Both the position numbers and the translations under genes were made by a program. A model generated the notes under the pieces. The model searched no databases. It was given only the letters and a program-made list of their open reading frames with translations, and was not told where the DNA came from. A stretch of 64,000 bases of DNA from Diospyros lotus. Taxonomy: Eukaryota; Streptophyta; Magnoliopsida; Ericales; Ebenaceae. Positions 48,041 to 59,148 of the stretch are shown here, in pieces. The stretch's first letter is position 1. The number at the start of each line of letters is the position of its first letter. The stretch spans positions 19,483,669 to 19,547,668 of the forward strand of contig NC_068344.1 of NCBI RefSeq assembly GCF_014633365.1, written 5' to 3'.

Positions 48041-51000
48041 TCAATCCCCCAGAGAGGCTGCTGCAGCTGCTGCATTTGCATTGCTCAAGCCATCATTGAA
48101 GACCACAGTGCGGGTGCTCGCCGCCAAGGATCGCCTGATGGATTTGACCATGTCGAGATGGCCAACTTTTACGTGCGTTTCCAGTCCATCCACAACCTGT
48201 ACACGAACCAAAACACACATAACGGATCAGCAGACAGCAGTCATTGCAGTGATGGCGATCCAGGCTGCTGGGCTAACAGAATGCATTGCACATTGCTGCA
48301 GCAAGCCCCTAGTCTAGAATTCAATTTTCTCGTCTTCTCTCTATTGTTATTTAAAGAAAATACATGGCTCGGTGTAACTATAAAAAATTGTAAAAACAAA
48401 TTAGAAAAGATGCTGGAGTCTACAACATTACCAGTAAGGAAACTCCAGATAGATCGATGGCCTTCAAAGATACGAGCTCCAGAAGTCTCTCGGGGGTAGA
48501 CACAAGGAACTCTGGCTCGCAACTCTTTAGCCTGAATGAGAAAAATGCAGCTTTATACGAGACAAAGATAGAAGGATGAAACAAAGACTCGCCCCTAATT
48601 CCTTAACTAGACTGTGACGTAGCATGTAAAACAGCCGAGGGGGATAGCATGTACATGAGCACTAAATTAATCTTTCCTACTTAATTTTTCACCTTTTTTT
48701 TTTTAATCTTTTTTGTATTAACATACTCTTCTTCCTCGTTCATTTCTCACATGTTTCTCTTCAAAAATATTCGAGAAAGAAAACTAATTATAAAGAAAAT
48801 GGTAATATGATACTAGTTACAAAGTTGCACATTTTTCTCAAGGTGAAGTTGTATAAAAGTTTACTTGACAGGACAAAATGGAAGTTGTATATGAGTTATC
48901 ATAAAATTGGTCAAAACAGGATATAACTAGAATTTTAAAGGGATTTGTCATTCCAACATGTGACACGGCTGGAAAATATGGGGAAACCAAATTCCTATTT
49001 TCCGTTTACATAGTAACATTGGAGTGACCTATCAGAATAAACATGAAATGTAGACGGGTCTAGGGAAGCAAGTAAAAATGTGAAGTTTTTTTGAACGCAT
49101 AAACTGACGAGGATGACCTTCAGTTATGACACTTGGAGATAAAATAGTCCACTGCAGTAACCCATCAATATGCTTACTTGGAAGTATCAATCATGCTGGT
49201 AAATGACACTTCCATGTCGAGATCACTGTTTTAATAAAATTGTGCAGATATATCTAGAAGGCAATTCATAAACCAGTTGTGATACTCTTGCAAGTACATC
49301 CAGAATAAAATTTAAATTTTGCAAGGAAGCTTTGGCCACGGAATGCCATTAATTGAGGTCCGCTGGTGATGAACATTCTCAATCAATACCACCAGCATGG
49401 CGCCTTTTCTGAAAAATTACTAGGAGAATCTGTACTTACCCACGAATTTGGTGATCCAGGGAGGTACCAAGATGCAGACTCACAGTATGTATTCCAAGTG
49501 GTTTCAGAGGTTTGCAAACAGATCGTACCTAAGCACAATAAAAGAATCCATCAGCTGACCATACTTGTAATTCCAGGGTCTCAGTAATCTCATCACAGTC
49601 ATAAGGTGACTTGGCTAGAATTCTTCTTTTGGATCACAAGAAAAACAATATAGACCAAAATAACAGCATGTGATGTTCAAAGATTTTGTTATTTTATTTT
49701 ATTTTATATTCAAATTTTGAGAAGCACTGCAGAAATTTTATTCTTTTTCCTTTTTGCTAATCCGAAGATTTTATTCTTTACCCTTTCTGTTAATAATCCA
49801 GTTTAATTTATGATGTAGAACCCAAACCAAAAGAAATAAGAGTAATTCCGATTACTCAAAACTAATAGCAATATTCAATATTATTTATCAAAGTCTATTC
49901 TTCAATACTTCACTAAAGGACGATATGTAGACAATTAATAAATAGAAACCTATTCTAATGAGGATTCCATTTTAACTAAGATACCTTGGTAATTACGCTT
50001 ATAAACATAATACTAATCTAATTAGTATTCTAGGAAATAAAAGAAATTAAAAGAAAATAGGAAACAAATTAAAATAAAGAAATTAATAAAACAATATTAA
50101 TTTCTACTTTTTACACCCAAAATATTGTTTACCAAAATATTTGTCTCTATGATTTTCATCAGTTTGCCTTCATAAAATCATTAACAAGCTGACAGCTAAT
50201 AAATAACAAATACAATGTCTTGTATATCATACAAAAACATGAGCAGGATGTATCAAAATTCTTCCACCAGCATTTGGAAACTGCACAAATTAACCAGTTT
50301 CCTCATTTGATATGCTTGGCTTATATCCAAAAGGAGGATTTATCTGAAATTCCATAAACAAGAAATTTACAACTATATATGTCCAAGTGAAAGATAATCT
50401 TAAATGATACTGTAATCAACCCATGCTTCCAAAACTTTCAGCCAAAAAGATAATGCATGGTGAGGAAGGATTTAGAAATCCAGAGTAACAAAAGTGAGAA
50501 CAAACCTTAATTGCTTTCTCTTGAGAAGGTACGAGAAATAAAAGAAATGGAGTTATCACTGATAAACCTTCTTTCTCCTTTCTCGCAATGCTATCAGCAG
50601 CAGTTGCAGCTATCCAGGCTATTTGTTCTATGGTAGAACAAATGCCACTTATCTCCATTATGTTATTTCCAGCTGAATAAAAAAATTTCCAAAACTCAAT
50701 TCCCCAAGAGTCAGCAAACAAAGGCTTGTCCTCTTCAGTAATGAAGAATCCATCATGCCTTGATGCATCTTGAATAGCATTCAAGCATAGAATTAGGTAT
50801 TTGGTTGGACAATCGGAAAGGTTAAGGGCCTGTTCATCTTTAGCACAGTCACCTCCAGTCTGTCTTAGCTGTATCCTCACCTTTTCAGGCTTGAGAACAT
50901 TTTTCAACTCCATATTGTCAATGGATGGGAGTGAGACTCTGTGCTCATTATCCAAATTCTTCAACTTGATCACTCTGTTCTCTCGCTGCTCTGATTTAGT

Positions 51001-54000
51001 TTCTATTCTTGATGCAACACCATTACCACTAAAAGCCACTCTACGTTCCACTTTGGGAGGCACAACTTTCTTGGTTTCCCTTATTTTAGAATCCATTTTC
51101 CCATGACTCTCATTAAAGGGATCCTCGGGAGTAGGCAGGCTAAAACACATTCCCTGCAGAGACACAATAGATTGAAACAGGATAAGAAATACATGACAAG
51201 ATCATGCTGTTTGCATTTAATGATAGTGTTAAGAGAATAGATTATCAAATGCTGGTACCAGAAAAACAGAACACTACCAGTTTCACACACCAAAAAAAAA
51301 AAAAAAAAAAAAAAAAAACAAATAGCAAGCAACTTACTCTCCTCATACATTCTATTTGAAGAAATTTCAAATTCTCAGCAGGACATGATAATAAATGCTT
51401 AGAGAACATCAATAGAAAACAGAGAAGAGTCAGTTTATGTATATGAAACCCAATTCAATCAAACGAATAAACTGCAAAATAAAAACACAACATTCTGAAA
51501 TATTTCATATTTTTCATCAGAAAGATACAAAATTGATCAGTCTAAGAGCACTCTCTAGTGTCAAATTTAGTGATTAATAAACATTAAAATCTGAGACAAA
51601 CAATAATGCAGTAAGCATATGCTTGACGATAATAAATCAAAAATAAAACAACTAAAATAAAAAATAATAAACTAGTGTGTTACAGACTGTCCTTTTCCAA
51701 GAAACAATAAGTAATCAATATCATCAGTGTCTCCACAAACAGCCTGATAGCGATGCAAATAACAGGAATCAAAATGACATTCAATCTGATGTGATAAAAA
51801 GCCCCTAATAGCTTGGAGTTGTATGGCATTTTTAGTAAAAAAACAATTCCGTGAAAAGGGCGTCTTGAATGCATGAAGCTCCCTGCTTTACGAGGGTTGT
51901 GGGAGTCATATTTGCATGCAACCTCCCGTTCACATTTTTTTCTTTTTTGAAAAGAGTGTGTTTCTACAACCTGATCCCATGACCTTCCCAATCACAAAGG
52001 AGAGTGATAAGGGTAATTTGTGTGGCTGGGTTGTTGCATGGTTTGTGTGTATATAGGAGTGTTGCAGGTGGACGTGCACATAACTAAAGTAGGAGTCTTT
52101 TGTTTCTGTTGTTTCTGTTGCAGGAGAATAAGCGTAGCCTATAATGTAGGATTGGCTAGTTATAGGCTGCATAGAAATAGCTTGCATTTCCCATTTTCCC
52201 AATTATTTGCTGTTAGTTGGTGTCATGGGTGTTATCCCTTTTTAATTCTTGTAATTTGGTGGCTGATAAATAGCCATGGTAGTTTGAGAAGAAAGGAGGT
52301 TGAATTCTGCTAAACTACTCTCTCACGTCTTCTTCTATTCTCCTTTCCGCCTTCCCTTAATTCTGAAAATTCACCTATCAGTGGTATCAGAGACAGGTTC
52401 CGTCTATGGACACCTGCGGTAAAACTAATGCTGAGTTCAGTAATGAAGTTCATGAAATATCGGGACGCCAGGAGTCCAGTATTGATGAAGTTCACGCCAC
52501 TCTCCAAACTGTTCTGCAAGAACTCCAAGCCTTGCATGCATCACAGATTCCTCATACCCCTAACCCAGACATGAACCCATTCGCCCCGACCGAAGCATCC
52601 CATCAAATTAATCATCCCACAGCCACTCACTCCCAACCTTCTTACTTGCACTATAACCACCTTCAACTCAAACTTACCTTCCCAAAATTTGATGGAGAGG
52701 ATCCAACCGGATGGGTCTACAAAGCCGAGCAATACTTCGACTTCAAGGAAGTTGCCCCAGACCAACAAGTCTCCCTTGCCTCCTTTCACCTCAAGGGAAT
52801 TGCTCTCCAATGGCATCGCTGGTTCTCCAAATTTCGAGGACCTGTAACTTGGGCAAAATTCACCAAGGCTCTATTACTTCGTTTTGGACCGACGGACTAT
52901 GAAAATCCCTCCGAAGCACTCCCTTGCCTCAGACAAACAACCACTGTTACAGCTTATCAGGAAGCTTTCAAGAAATTATCACACCGGGTAGATGGGCTGC
53001 CAGAATCTTTTCTGGTTGGGTGTTTTATAGCTGGCTTATGAGACGAGATAAGGCTCGACGTTAAAATCAAACAACCCAACTCTTTGGCTGATGCTATCGA
53101 AGTGGCTCGACTAGTTGAGGAGCGTAATGGCCTGCAAAAGAAAGGGACCAGTTCATATAGGACCTCCATTCATGGCATCCCATCCAAGTCTACAAACAGC
53201 AGCCCTGTTGGAATCCTAGGACCTCCACCTGCGCCTAAACTACCATCTGGAAATAACAACAACCCACTTACTTTCAAACGACTCACTAGTCAGGAAGCCC
53301 ATGAACGGAGGGAGAAGGGGCTATGCTACTACTGTGACGAACAGTTCGTTCAGGGCCACCGATGCCAACAGCCACAGCTCTTCATGATGGAAGACACGGC
53401 AGAGGTTGAAGACGAGCCACCTAGAGGGCGGATTGAGAAGCAAGAAGGTGAGGAGATAGCGGAAATTTTATTTCATGCTATTGTAGGGAAAATGCACCCC
53501 CAAACCATACGACTCCAAGGATGGATGAAGGGGCGGAGCGTGACTGTTTTGGTTGACAGTGGGAACACTCATAATTTTATGGATCAGTCCCTGGTAAAGA
53601 AGTGTGGGTTAACTATAACCAATGACCAAACTTTCCAAGTTATGGTGGCCAACAGAGAGAAGATTGATTGTGTTGGAAGATGCTTGGCACTACCATTGGA
53701 AATTCAGGGATACTAGGTGAAGGCAAATTTCTATGTGTTGCCTATAGCTGCTTGTCTGCTTGTTTTGGGGGTCCAGTGGTTGGCAACTCTAGGACCAGTG
53801 GAGATGAACTATCAGCAGCTCACCATGACTTTCCAAGAAGGTGGCAAAACCTATACTCTCCAAGGCGTATGACAAATTGGGTTGGAAGCTCTTGAAGACA
53901 AGGGAAGCCACCACATTCAGGGTTCCAGCCTATTCCTCCAACTAACGACTACAGACGAAGCTGTGAAGGGTAAAACTTACCCCCCCGACCTCACTCAATT

Positions 54001-57000
54001 CCTTGATGGATTCAAACAAGTCTTTGAACCACGCCCTCAACTACCCTCGGTTCGTAATCAAGATCACCAAATCCCTCTACAACCGCACAATGGTCCAATC
54101 AATGTAAGGCCCTACCGATACCCCTACTACCAAAAATCGAAGATTGAGAGAATGGTTCAAGAGCTTCTGCGTTTAGGGCTAACCCATCCAAGCCGCAACC
54201 CTTTTTCATCCCCAGTTCTATTGGTAAAGAAATCAGATGGAAGTTGGCGTTTTTGCGTGGACTACAGAGACTTGAATGAAATTACAGTAAAAGATAAGTA
54301 TCCAATTCCTGTGATTGATGAACTACTTGATGAACTTCATGGGTCTAGATATTATTCGAAGTTAGATTTGCGCTCCGGATATCACCAAATTCGAGTGCAG
54401 GAAAGTGACATTCCAAAGACCGCATTCCGTACACACGAGGGACATTACGAATTTGTGGTTATGCCCTTCGGACTCACCAATGCACCTGCCACCTTCCAAA
54501 GCCTCATGAATGACATCTTCAAGCCTTTCCTTCGTATGTTCATTCTAGTTTTTTTTTATGATATATTGGTGTACAGTAAATCTTGGCAAGACCACCTACT
54601 TCATTTACAAACGGTATTGGAAATTTTAAGAAACAACAGTTGTTCGCCAAGGAATCCAAGTGTCGGTTTGGAGTAGTACAAGTAGACTACTTGGGTCACA
54701 TTATTTCAGAAAAAGGTGTAGCAGTGGATCCAACCAAAATTCAGGCTATCATGGAATGGCCCGTGCCAACTACAACTAAAGGGGTCCGTGGATTTCTGGG
54801 ATTGGCAAGCTACTACCGTAAGTTCATTAGTGGGTTCGGAAGTATTGCAACACCCCTAAACCACCTCTTGACCAAGGAGGGGTTCACATGGACGACTGAG
54901 GCCAAAAAAGCTTTCAACAAGTTGAAGGAGGCTTTATCCTCCCCACCAGTTTTAAAACTACCTGATTTCTCCCAGCAATTCGTGGTAGAATGCGATGCAT
55001 GGGGGTTGGGGATCAGAGCCATTTTGTCACAACAGGGGCAGCCCATCGGGTACTTTAGCGAGGCATTGAAAGGGACAGCTTTGGCTTTATCAACATATGA
55101 AAAGGAGATGCTCGCAATAGTGAAGGCAATCCGTAAATGGCGACCATATTTGCTGGGAAGGCATTTCACTGTGAAAACTGATCAAAAAAGTTTGAAGTTC
55201 CTCCTAGAACAACGCATTACCACCCCAGCTCAGGCACGTTGGCTCCCCAAGTTACTCAGATACGACTACAAAATTGAGTATAGACGTGGTCAAGATAACA
55301 AAGGGGCTGATGCCTTATCTCGTCAAGTTGAGATTAATTTATTAGCAATATCTTCTCCTAGTGCTGACTGGTGGAGGGCACTCCAACAAGAGATTAACCA
55401 AAACCCATTTTACACAAGTTTTCCCAAAAAGAATTCCTCCAGGGCCAACCCACTCTATATGCAGCGCGATGGTGTGTGGTACTTTAAAGGTAGAATTTAT
55501 TTGAGTCCCACTTGCACTCTACTACCTGCTATTCTAGCTTGACTATCATTCTTCTCCTACTGGTGGTCACTTTGGATACCATAAGACATTGGCACGCATT
55601 CAGCAGAGTTTTATGTGGCCGGGTCTACGAAAGTCCTTCAAAGAATTTCTACAAACTTGTATTACTTGCCAACGCTTCAAGATAGAAAGTTTGAGCCCGA
55701 TTGGTCTCCTGCAACCGCTTCCAATCCCAACTAGGATATGGACCAACTTAGCCATGGATTTCATAAAGGGACTACCTCCTTCGCAGGGCCACACGATGAT
55801 CATGGTTGTGGTGGATAGACTTTCAAAATACAGTCACTTCATTCCCTTACGACATCCATTCACAGCGGCAATAATAGCCAAGGCTTTTGTGTCCAATGTC
55901 GTCAAGCTACATGGGATACCAAGTTCCATAGTAAGTGACAGGGATAAAATATTTGTGAGTTCGTTCTGGAGCACTCTTTTCAAATTGCAGGGGACCGAAC
56001 TCAAGATGAGTTCAAGTTATCACCCTCAAACCGATGGCCAGACTGAAGTTGTCAACCGTACACTGGAACAGTACTTGCGTTGCTTTGCTGGAGACCAACC
56101 CCGGAAGTGGTTGGATTGGTTGCTTTGGGCCGAATACAGCTACAACACCAGCCTGCACTCGGCCACGAAAATCACCCCTTTTGAAGCCATCTGTGAACTG
56201 CCACCACCTACATTGCTTCCTTATGTCCCAGGTACCACCCAAGTACAAGCAATTGACGAGTTCCTCTCCAATAGACAAGCTATCCTCAAGAACCTGAAAC
56301 GGAATTTGAGTTTGGCCCAAGAGCGTACGAAGCAGCAGGCAGATCGTGGTTGACGTGAGGTTCAATTTCAAGTGGGAGACCTTGTGTACCTGAAATAACA
56401 TCCCTATAGGCAGACTTCTGTTACTTTTCGTAGATCCCTGAAGTTGTCTCCACGATTTTTTGGACCATTTGAAGTCTTGGAAAAAATTGGGCAGGTGGCT
56501 TATTGACTTGCCTTACCTCCAGGAGCCCAAATTCATGATGTGGTCCATGTGAGTCTCTTGCAAAAGCATCTGGGAAACCGGCCACCAGCTCTTCCCTCGC
56601 TTCCACCCGTTTCTGACAAGACAACCATCATGCCAATTCCTCAAAGGGTGCTCAATCGTTGTGTCATCACAAAAGGGAAGTACCGACCCCGAATCGAAAT
56701 CTTGGTTAAGTGGGCAGGGGCTCCTACGGAAGATGCCACCTGGGAGAACTTGTGGCGATTCTCGTGGACCTACCCTGACTTCATCCTTGAGGACAAGGAT
56801 TCTTTGGCAGGGGAGGAATGATAAGGGTAATTTGTGTGGCTGGGTTGTTGCATGGTTTGTGCGTATATAGGAGTGTTGCAAGTGGACGTGCACATAACTA
56901 AAGTAGGAGTCTTTTGTTTCTGTTGTTTCTGTTGCAGGAGAATAAGCGTAGCCTATAATGTAGGATTGGCTAGTTATAGGCTGCATAGAAATAGCTTGCA

Positions 57001-57924
57001 TTCCCATTTTCCCAATTATTTGCTGTTAGTTTGTGTCGTGGGACTATCAGAGAGACCTTGCCATTGCCACCAAAGCTTGCCTTCTATAAACCAATTCCAT
57101 TATAATATAACCATACAAACAGGCAACTTCTCTTAAATTGGAAATTCAGTCAAATTTAGTTCTGATGGTGAAGTATAATAATGCCAACAATACGAATGGT
57201 CAAAACGGCAAACAAATATACAAATTGATCTTTTGTCGGACAAATATACAAGCTGATTCTTTCCCAATATTGGCGGCTCAAGATCAATTCTACAACCAAA
57301 GATGCTTCAAAAAATCAACTTTGAGTGACACAATCATGAATATAATAATTCTTGTTTAGGGCAAAAGGAGGGTAAACATCAAAACTCGATACCATCAACC
57401 TGATCAACTGAAGTGCAGTATTTTGATTAGTTTTTTGGATGAATTACGTTCCACTTGCAGATATCAAACTCTAATCCTGAAGTATAGTAATTCCAGCAAT
57501 ACAGCCGGGGGCGCCCAAGCAACTACACGTACTAGTCTTTTCTCCTACCAATAAACAGTCACTTACAAGAGAACGTAATACCCAACGTAATAAGTAGTTA
57601 GTTACCATAGCAGACTTTAAAAAACCCAATTATGATTCAAACATTCAATCACTAATAAATCACAGAAATATAACAGAAGGACCAAACGCTTGATATTCAA
57701 GAAAGCAGAAAAAAAATGAAGGATCCAAGAAAAGGTCAAGGACGCAAGTGATGAAGCAACGGGGTCACCTGACAGAGGCGGCGTTTGCCGGTCTGTCGAC
57801 GCTTTTTGGCGGCGACAATGGCGGCCACGCGATTGGAGAGTGAAGAAGAAGAGTCCTTTTGCCTGTTTTTCTTTCGGGTCAGTTTATTCTTCTTCCTGCT
57901 CACTGCGTCGTCGCCTTTGGCCAT
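48041..57924 (-). CDS. DEAD-box-helicase-like protein with degenerate motifs, five exons
   Basis: Minus-strand exons in order are 57924-57769, 51153-50506, 49528-49440, 48531-48432 and 48196-48041. They join to 1149 nt, 382 aa plus TGA, with GT..AG introns and consistent phase. Exon 1 (1-52) is a very basic Lys/Arg tail, like a nuclear or nucleolar signal. Residues 53-220 start with [13 protein letters not shown] and hold a charged linker. Residues 221-382 resemble the first RecA domain of DEAD-box helicases: LVPSQEKA (259-266, motif Ia position), STPERLLEL (309-317, motif Ib, TPGR-like) and VVDG (332-335, motif II position). No Walker A GKT is visible, motif II is not DEAD, and the second RecA domain is absent, so ATP-driven unwinding is unlikely. 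An RNA-binding or ribosome-assembly role is only a guess. Intron 1 (6.6 kb) contains a complete Ty3 element in the opposite orientation. The start context AGCAATGGC is good. No break is seen in the coding sequence. Confidence 0.85.
52005..52380 (+). repeat. 5' LTR of the chromovirus
   Basis: 376 bp, TG..CA ends, directly followed by the primer-binding site. Near-identical to the 3' LTR over the shared 5' 215 bp or so, with only a few substitutions, so the insertion is fairly recent. Confidence 0.9.
52382..52394 (+). other. Primer-binding site of the chromovirus
   Basis: TGGTATCAGAGAC, complementary to the initiator tRNA-Met 3' end apart from the last base or two, two bases after the LTR. Confidence 0.85.
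52406..56818 (+). pseudogene. Chromovirus gag-pol polyprotein, inactivated
   Basis: One long frame from ATG 52406 would encode about 1470 aa. Gag has [20 protein letters not shown], then a CCHC-like knuckle ([14 protein letters not shown], near 53325). Protease has [10 protein letters not shown] (near 53550). Reverse transcriptase spans 54090-54600, RNase H 54960-55320 ([28 protein letters not shown]), and integrase 55589-56350 ([19 protein letters not shown]). A chromodomain follows near 56700-56770 ([17 protein letters not shown]). In-frame stops fall at 53039, 53714, 53870, 56351, 56396 and near 56504. The frame shifts near 54640 and returns near 55550. The reverse transcriptase active site reads FFYDILVYS where the family has FFDDILVYS, losing a catalytic Asp. 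It is dead. The chromodomain is the part thought to direct such elements to chromatin marks. Confidence 0.9.
56819..57049 (+). repeat. 3' LTR of the chromovirus, internally deleted
   Basis: Matches the 5' LTR from its start to about GTCGTGGG (57042), then jumps to the terminal CTATCA. About 145 bp, including the probable transcription start and leader part, are missing. Confidence 0.85.
57055..57768. other. Remainder of helicase-like gene intron 1
   Basis: Non-coding, AT-rich. No transposon or RNA gene was recognised. Confidence 0.5.
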
Positions 57925-58250
57925 TGCTGATCGTGATCCTGATTCGTGATTGTGCCAAAGAGGCGGTTTTTGTTGCGATGTGGTGTGGGTTCTTATGTTG
58001 GGGTGGCGGCAGGTAGGTCAGATATTCGGGGCAAAGTGCAGGCGTTTTTAGTCATTTTATTGTTTCATGGCCCTCCAAAGCAAATGGATGAGAGTACCTT
58101 CCCCTTCTTACAACCTGAAGGAAAAGGAAAGAAGAAATTAAGAATGACACGTTTAAGAATAGACACTTTTAATTATAATAATTTTTTATAAATAAATACA
58201 AAGATTTGAACAAATTATACAATATGATATATAAAGTCTTTTGAGAAAAA
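57925..58250 (-). promoter_or_regulatory. Leader and promoter region of the helicase-like gene
   Basis: Sequence upstream of ATG 57924 on the minus strand. It is GC-richer up to about 58110, then AT-rich. No definite TATA box can be assigned. Confidence 0.4.
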
Positions 58251-58865
58251 AAAATAAAAGTACAAAAATAATTAAAAAGTAAAAATATAAATGTTAGCAC
58301 AAATGAATTTATTCTATCTCATTAGTTTCATCCAAAACTCTCTTTGGGCTAAATTTATAGGCCTCTTCAATGCTTTAAAAGAAACTAGTTATTTGTGATC
58401 GTTGGAGTTTGCAAAATTAACCGTTAGAGAGATTTGTGATGAAAGTGTTTTGACAGGTTTTAAGAAAATGTTGACCAATTAGATAAAAACACAAAAGAAA
58501 CGGTTGACATGAAGGCTAAAAACGGTCGACTAAAAATGATGCAGTAGCTCTCGACTACATACGATCGAGAGCTTACATAAAAATGGTCGACATGCTTGGA
58601 AAAACAGTTAACTATTTTTTAAAATGGTTGATTCATTTTCAAAAATGGTTGACATGCTGGCCTACAAAATTAAAACATGAATTTGAAATTCAAATGCGAT
58701 GTGGCCAATTTTGATATAAAAAAATTCTTTTGACAATAAAAACTTATTTTTCAAAACCAAATGCCATCAAGAATATTGAACACAAGATTTTTAGCAGGAT
58801 GAAATTGATTTTCATTTTGGTGCTTGAAAAGAAAAATAGATGCACTAAACAAATTTCAACATAAA
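58250..58865 (-). mobile_element. Partial Copia-type LTR, minus strand
   Basis: The minus strand matches parts of the LTR at 42402-44067. There is an opening like TGTTGAAATTTGTTTAGTGC near 58862, a TCGAC/TTGAC word cluster (58470-58650), paired CAACG blocks before a TATA-like CCTATAAATTTAG (near 58355), and similar spacing. The downstream end is eroded or absent. Confidence 0.55.
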
Positions 58866-59148
58866 ATCAATATTTGATTTTTACCATCAAAACCATATCA
58901 AAGGCAAAACAACATTGCAATATGCAGGAGTCAACTTCAACCTTAAGGGAGTCAACTAGCACATACATGCATGCAGAGTCGATTACGTGCTTCCAAGAGT
59001 TGACTTCTTACAATGGGCAGTCGACTCTCTTGAATGCATGGTCCAAAATTAAATACTCTACATCCATTAAATGCCAACTAATTTGTTATATTTGACACAT
59101 ACAAACACGTATATGCATTAAATACTAACCTGAGGCTCTAATACCACT
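58866..59148 (-). mobile_element. Retroelement fragment with decayed tRNA-Met primer site
   Basis: It holds GAGTCAACT, GAGTCGATTA and CAGTCGACTCT words (58925-59025). The plus strand reads GAGGCTCTAATACCACTAAAAG near 59130; inverted, this gives GTGGTATTAGAGCC, a one-base variant of the usual primer site. The neighbouring LTR end is not clear. Confidence 0.4.

Larger units (their letters stand above)
52005..57049 (+). mobile_element. Ty3 chromovirus-type LTR retrotransposon in intron 1
   Basis: The 5' LTR is 52005-52380 (376 bp, TGATAAGGGTAA..CCTATCA) and the 3' LTR 56819-57049 (231 bp, same ends, about 145 bp deleted internally). GAGAG flanks both sides (52000-52004 and 57050-57054), a perfect 5-bp target duplication. 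The primer site is TGGTATCAGAGAC at 52382-52394 and the polypurine tract CAGGGGAGGAA lies just before 56819. A TATA-like TGTGTATATAGGAG is near 52047. Gag, protease, reverse transcriptase, RNase H, integrase and chromodomain are present in order. Short LTRs and a length of about 5 kb suggest the Reina-like group; that clade call is an inference. It runs opposite to the host gene. Confidence 0.9.

Noticed and set aside
47943..48317. 124-codon plus-strand frame
   Set aside because: Antisense to exon 5 of the helicase-like gene; the minus-strand reading has a matching splice site and family motifs.
49366..49587. 73-codon plus-strand frame
   Set aside because: It is the antisense shadow of exon 3 of the minus-strand helicase-like gene (49440-49528).
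51930..52202. 90-codon minus-strand frame, repeated at 56513-57007
   Set aside because: Both are antisense readings of the chromovirus LTR, so the similarity reflects the LTR duplication, not a gene.
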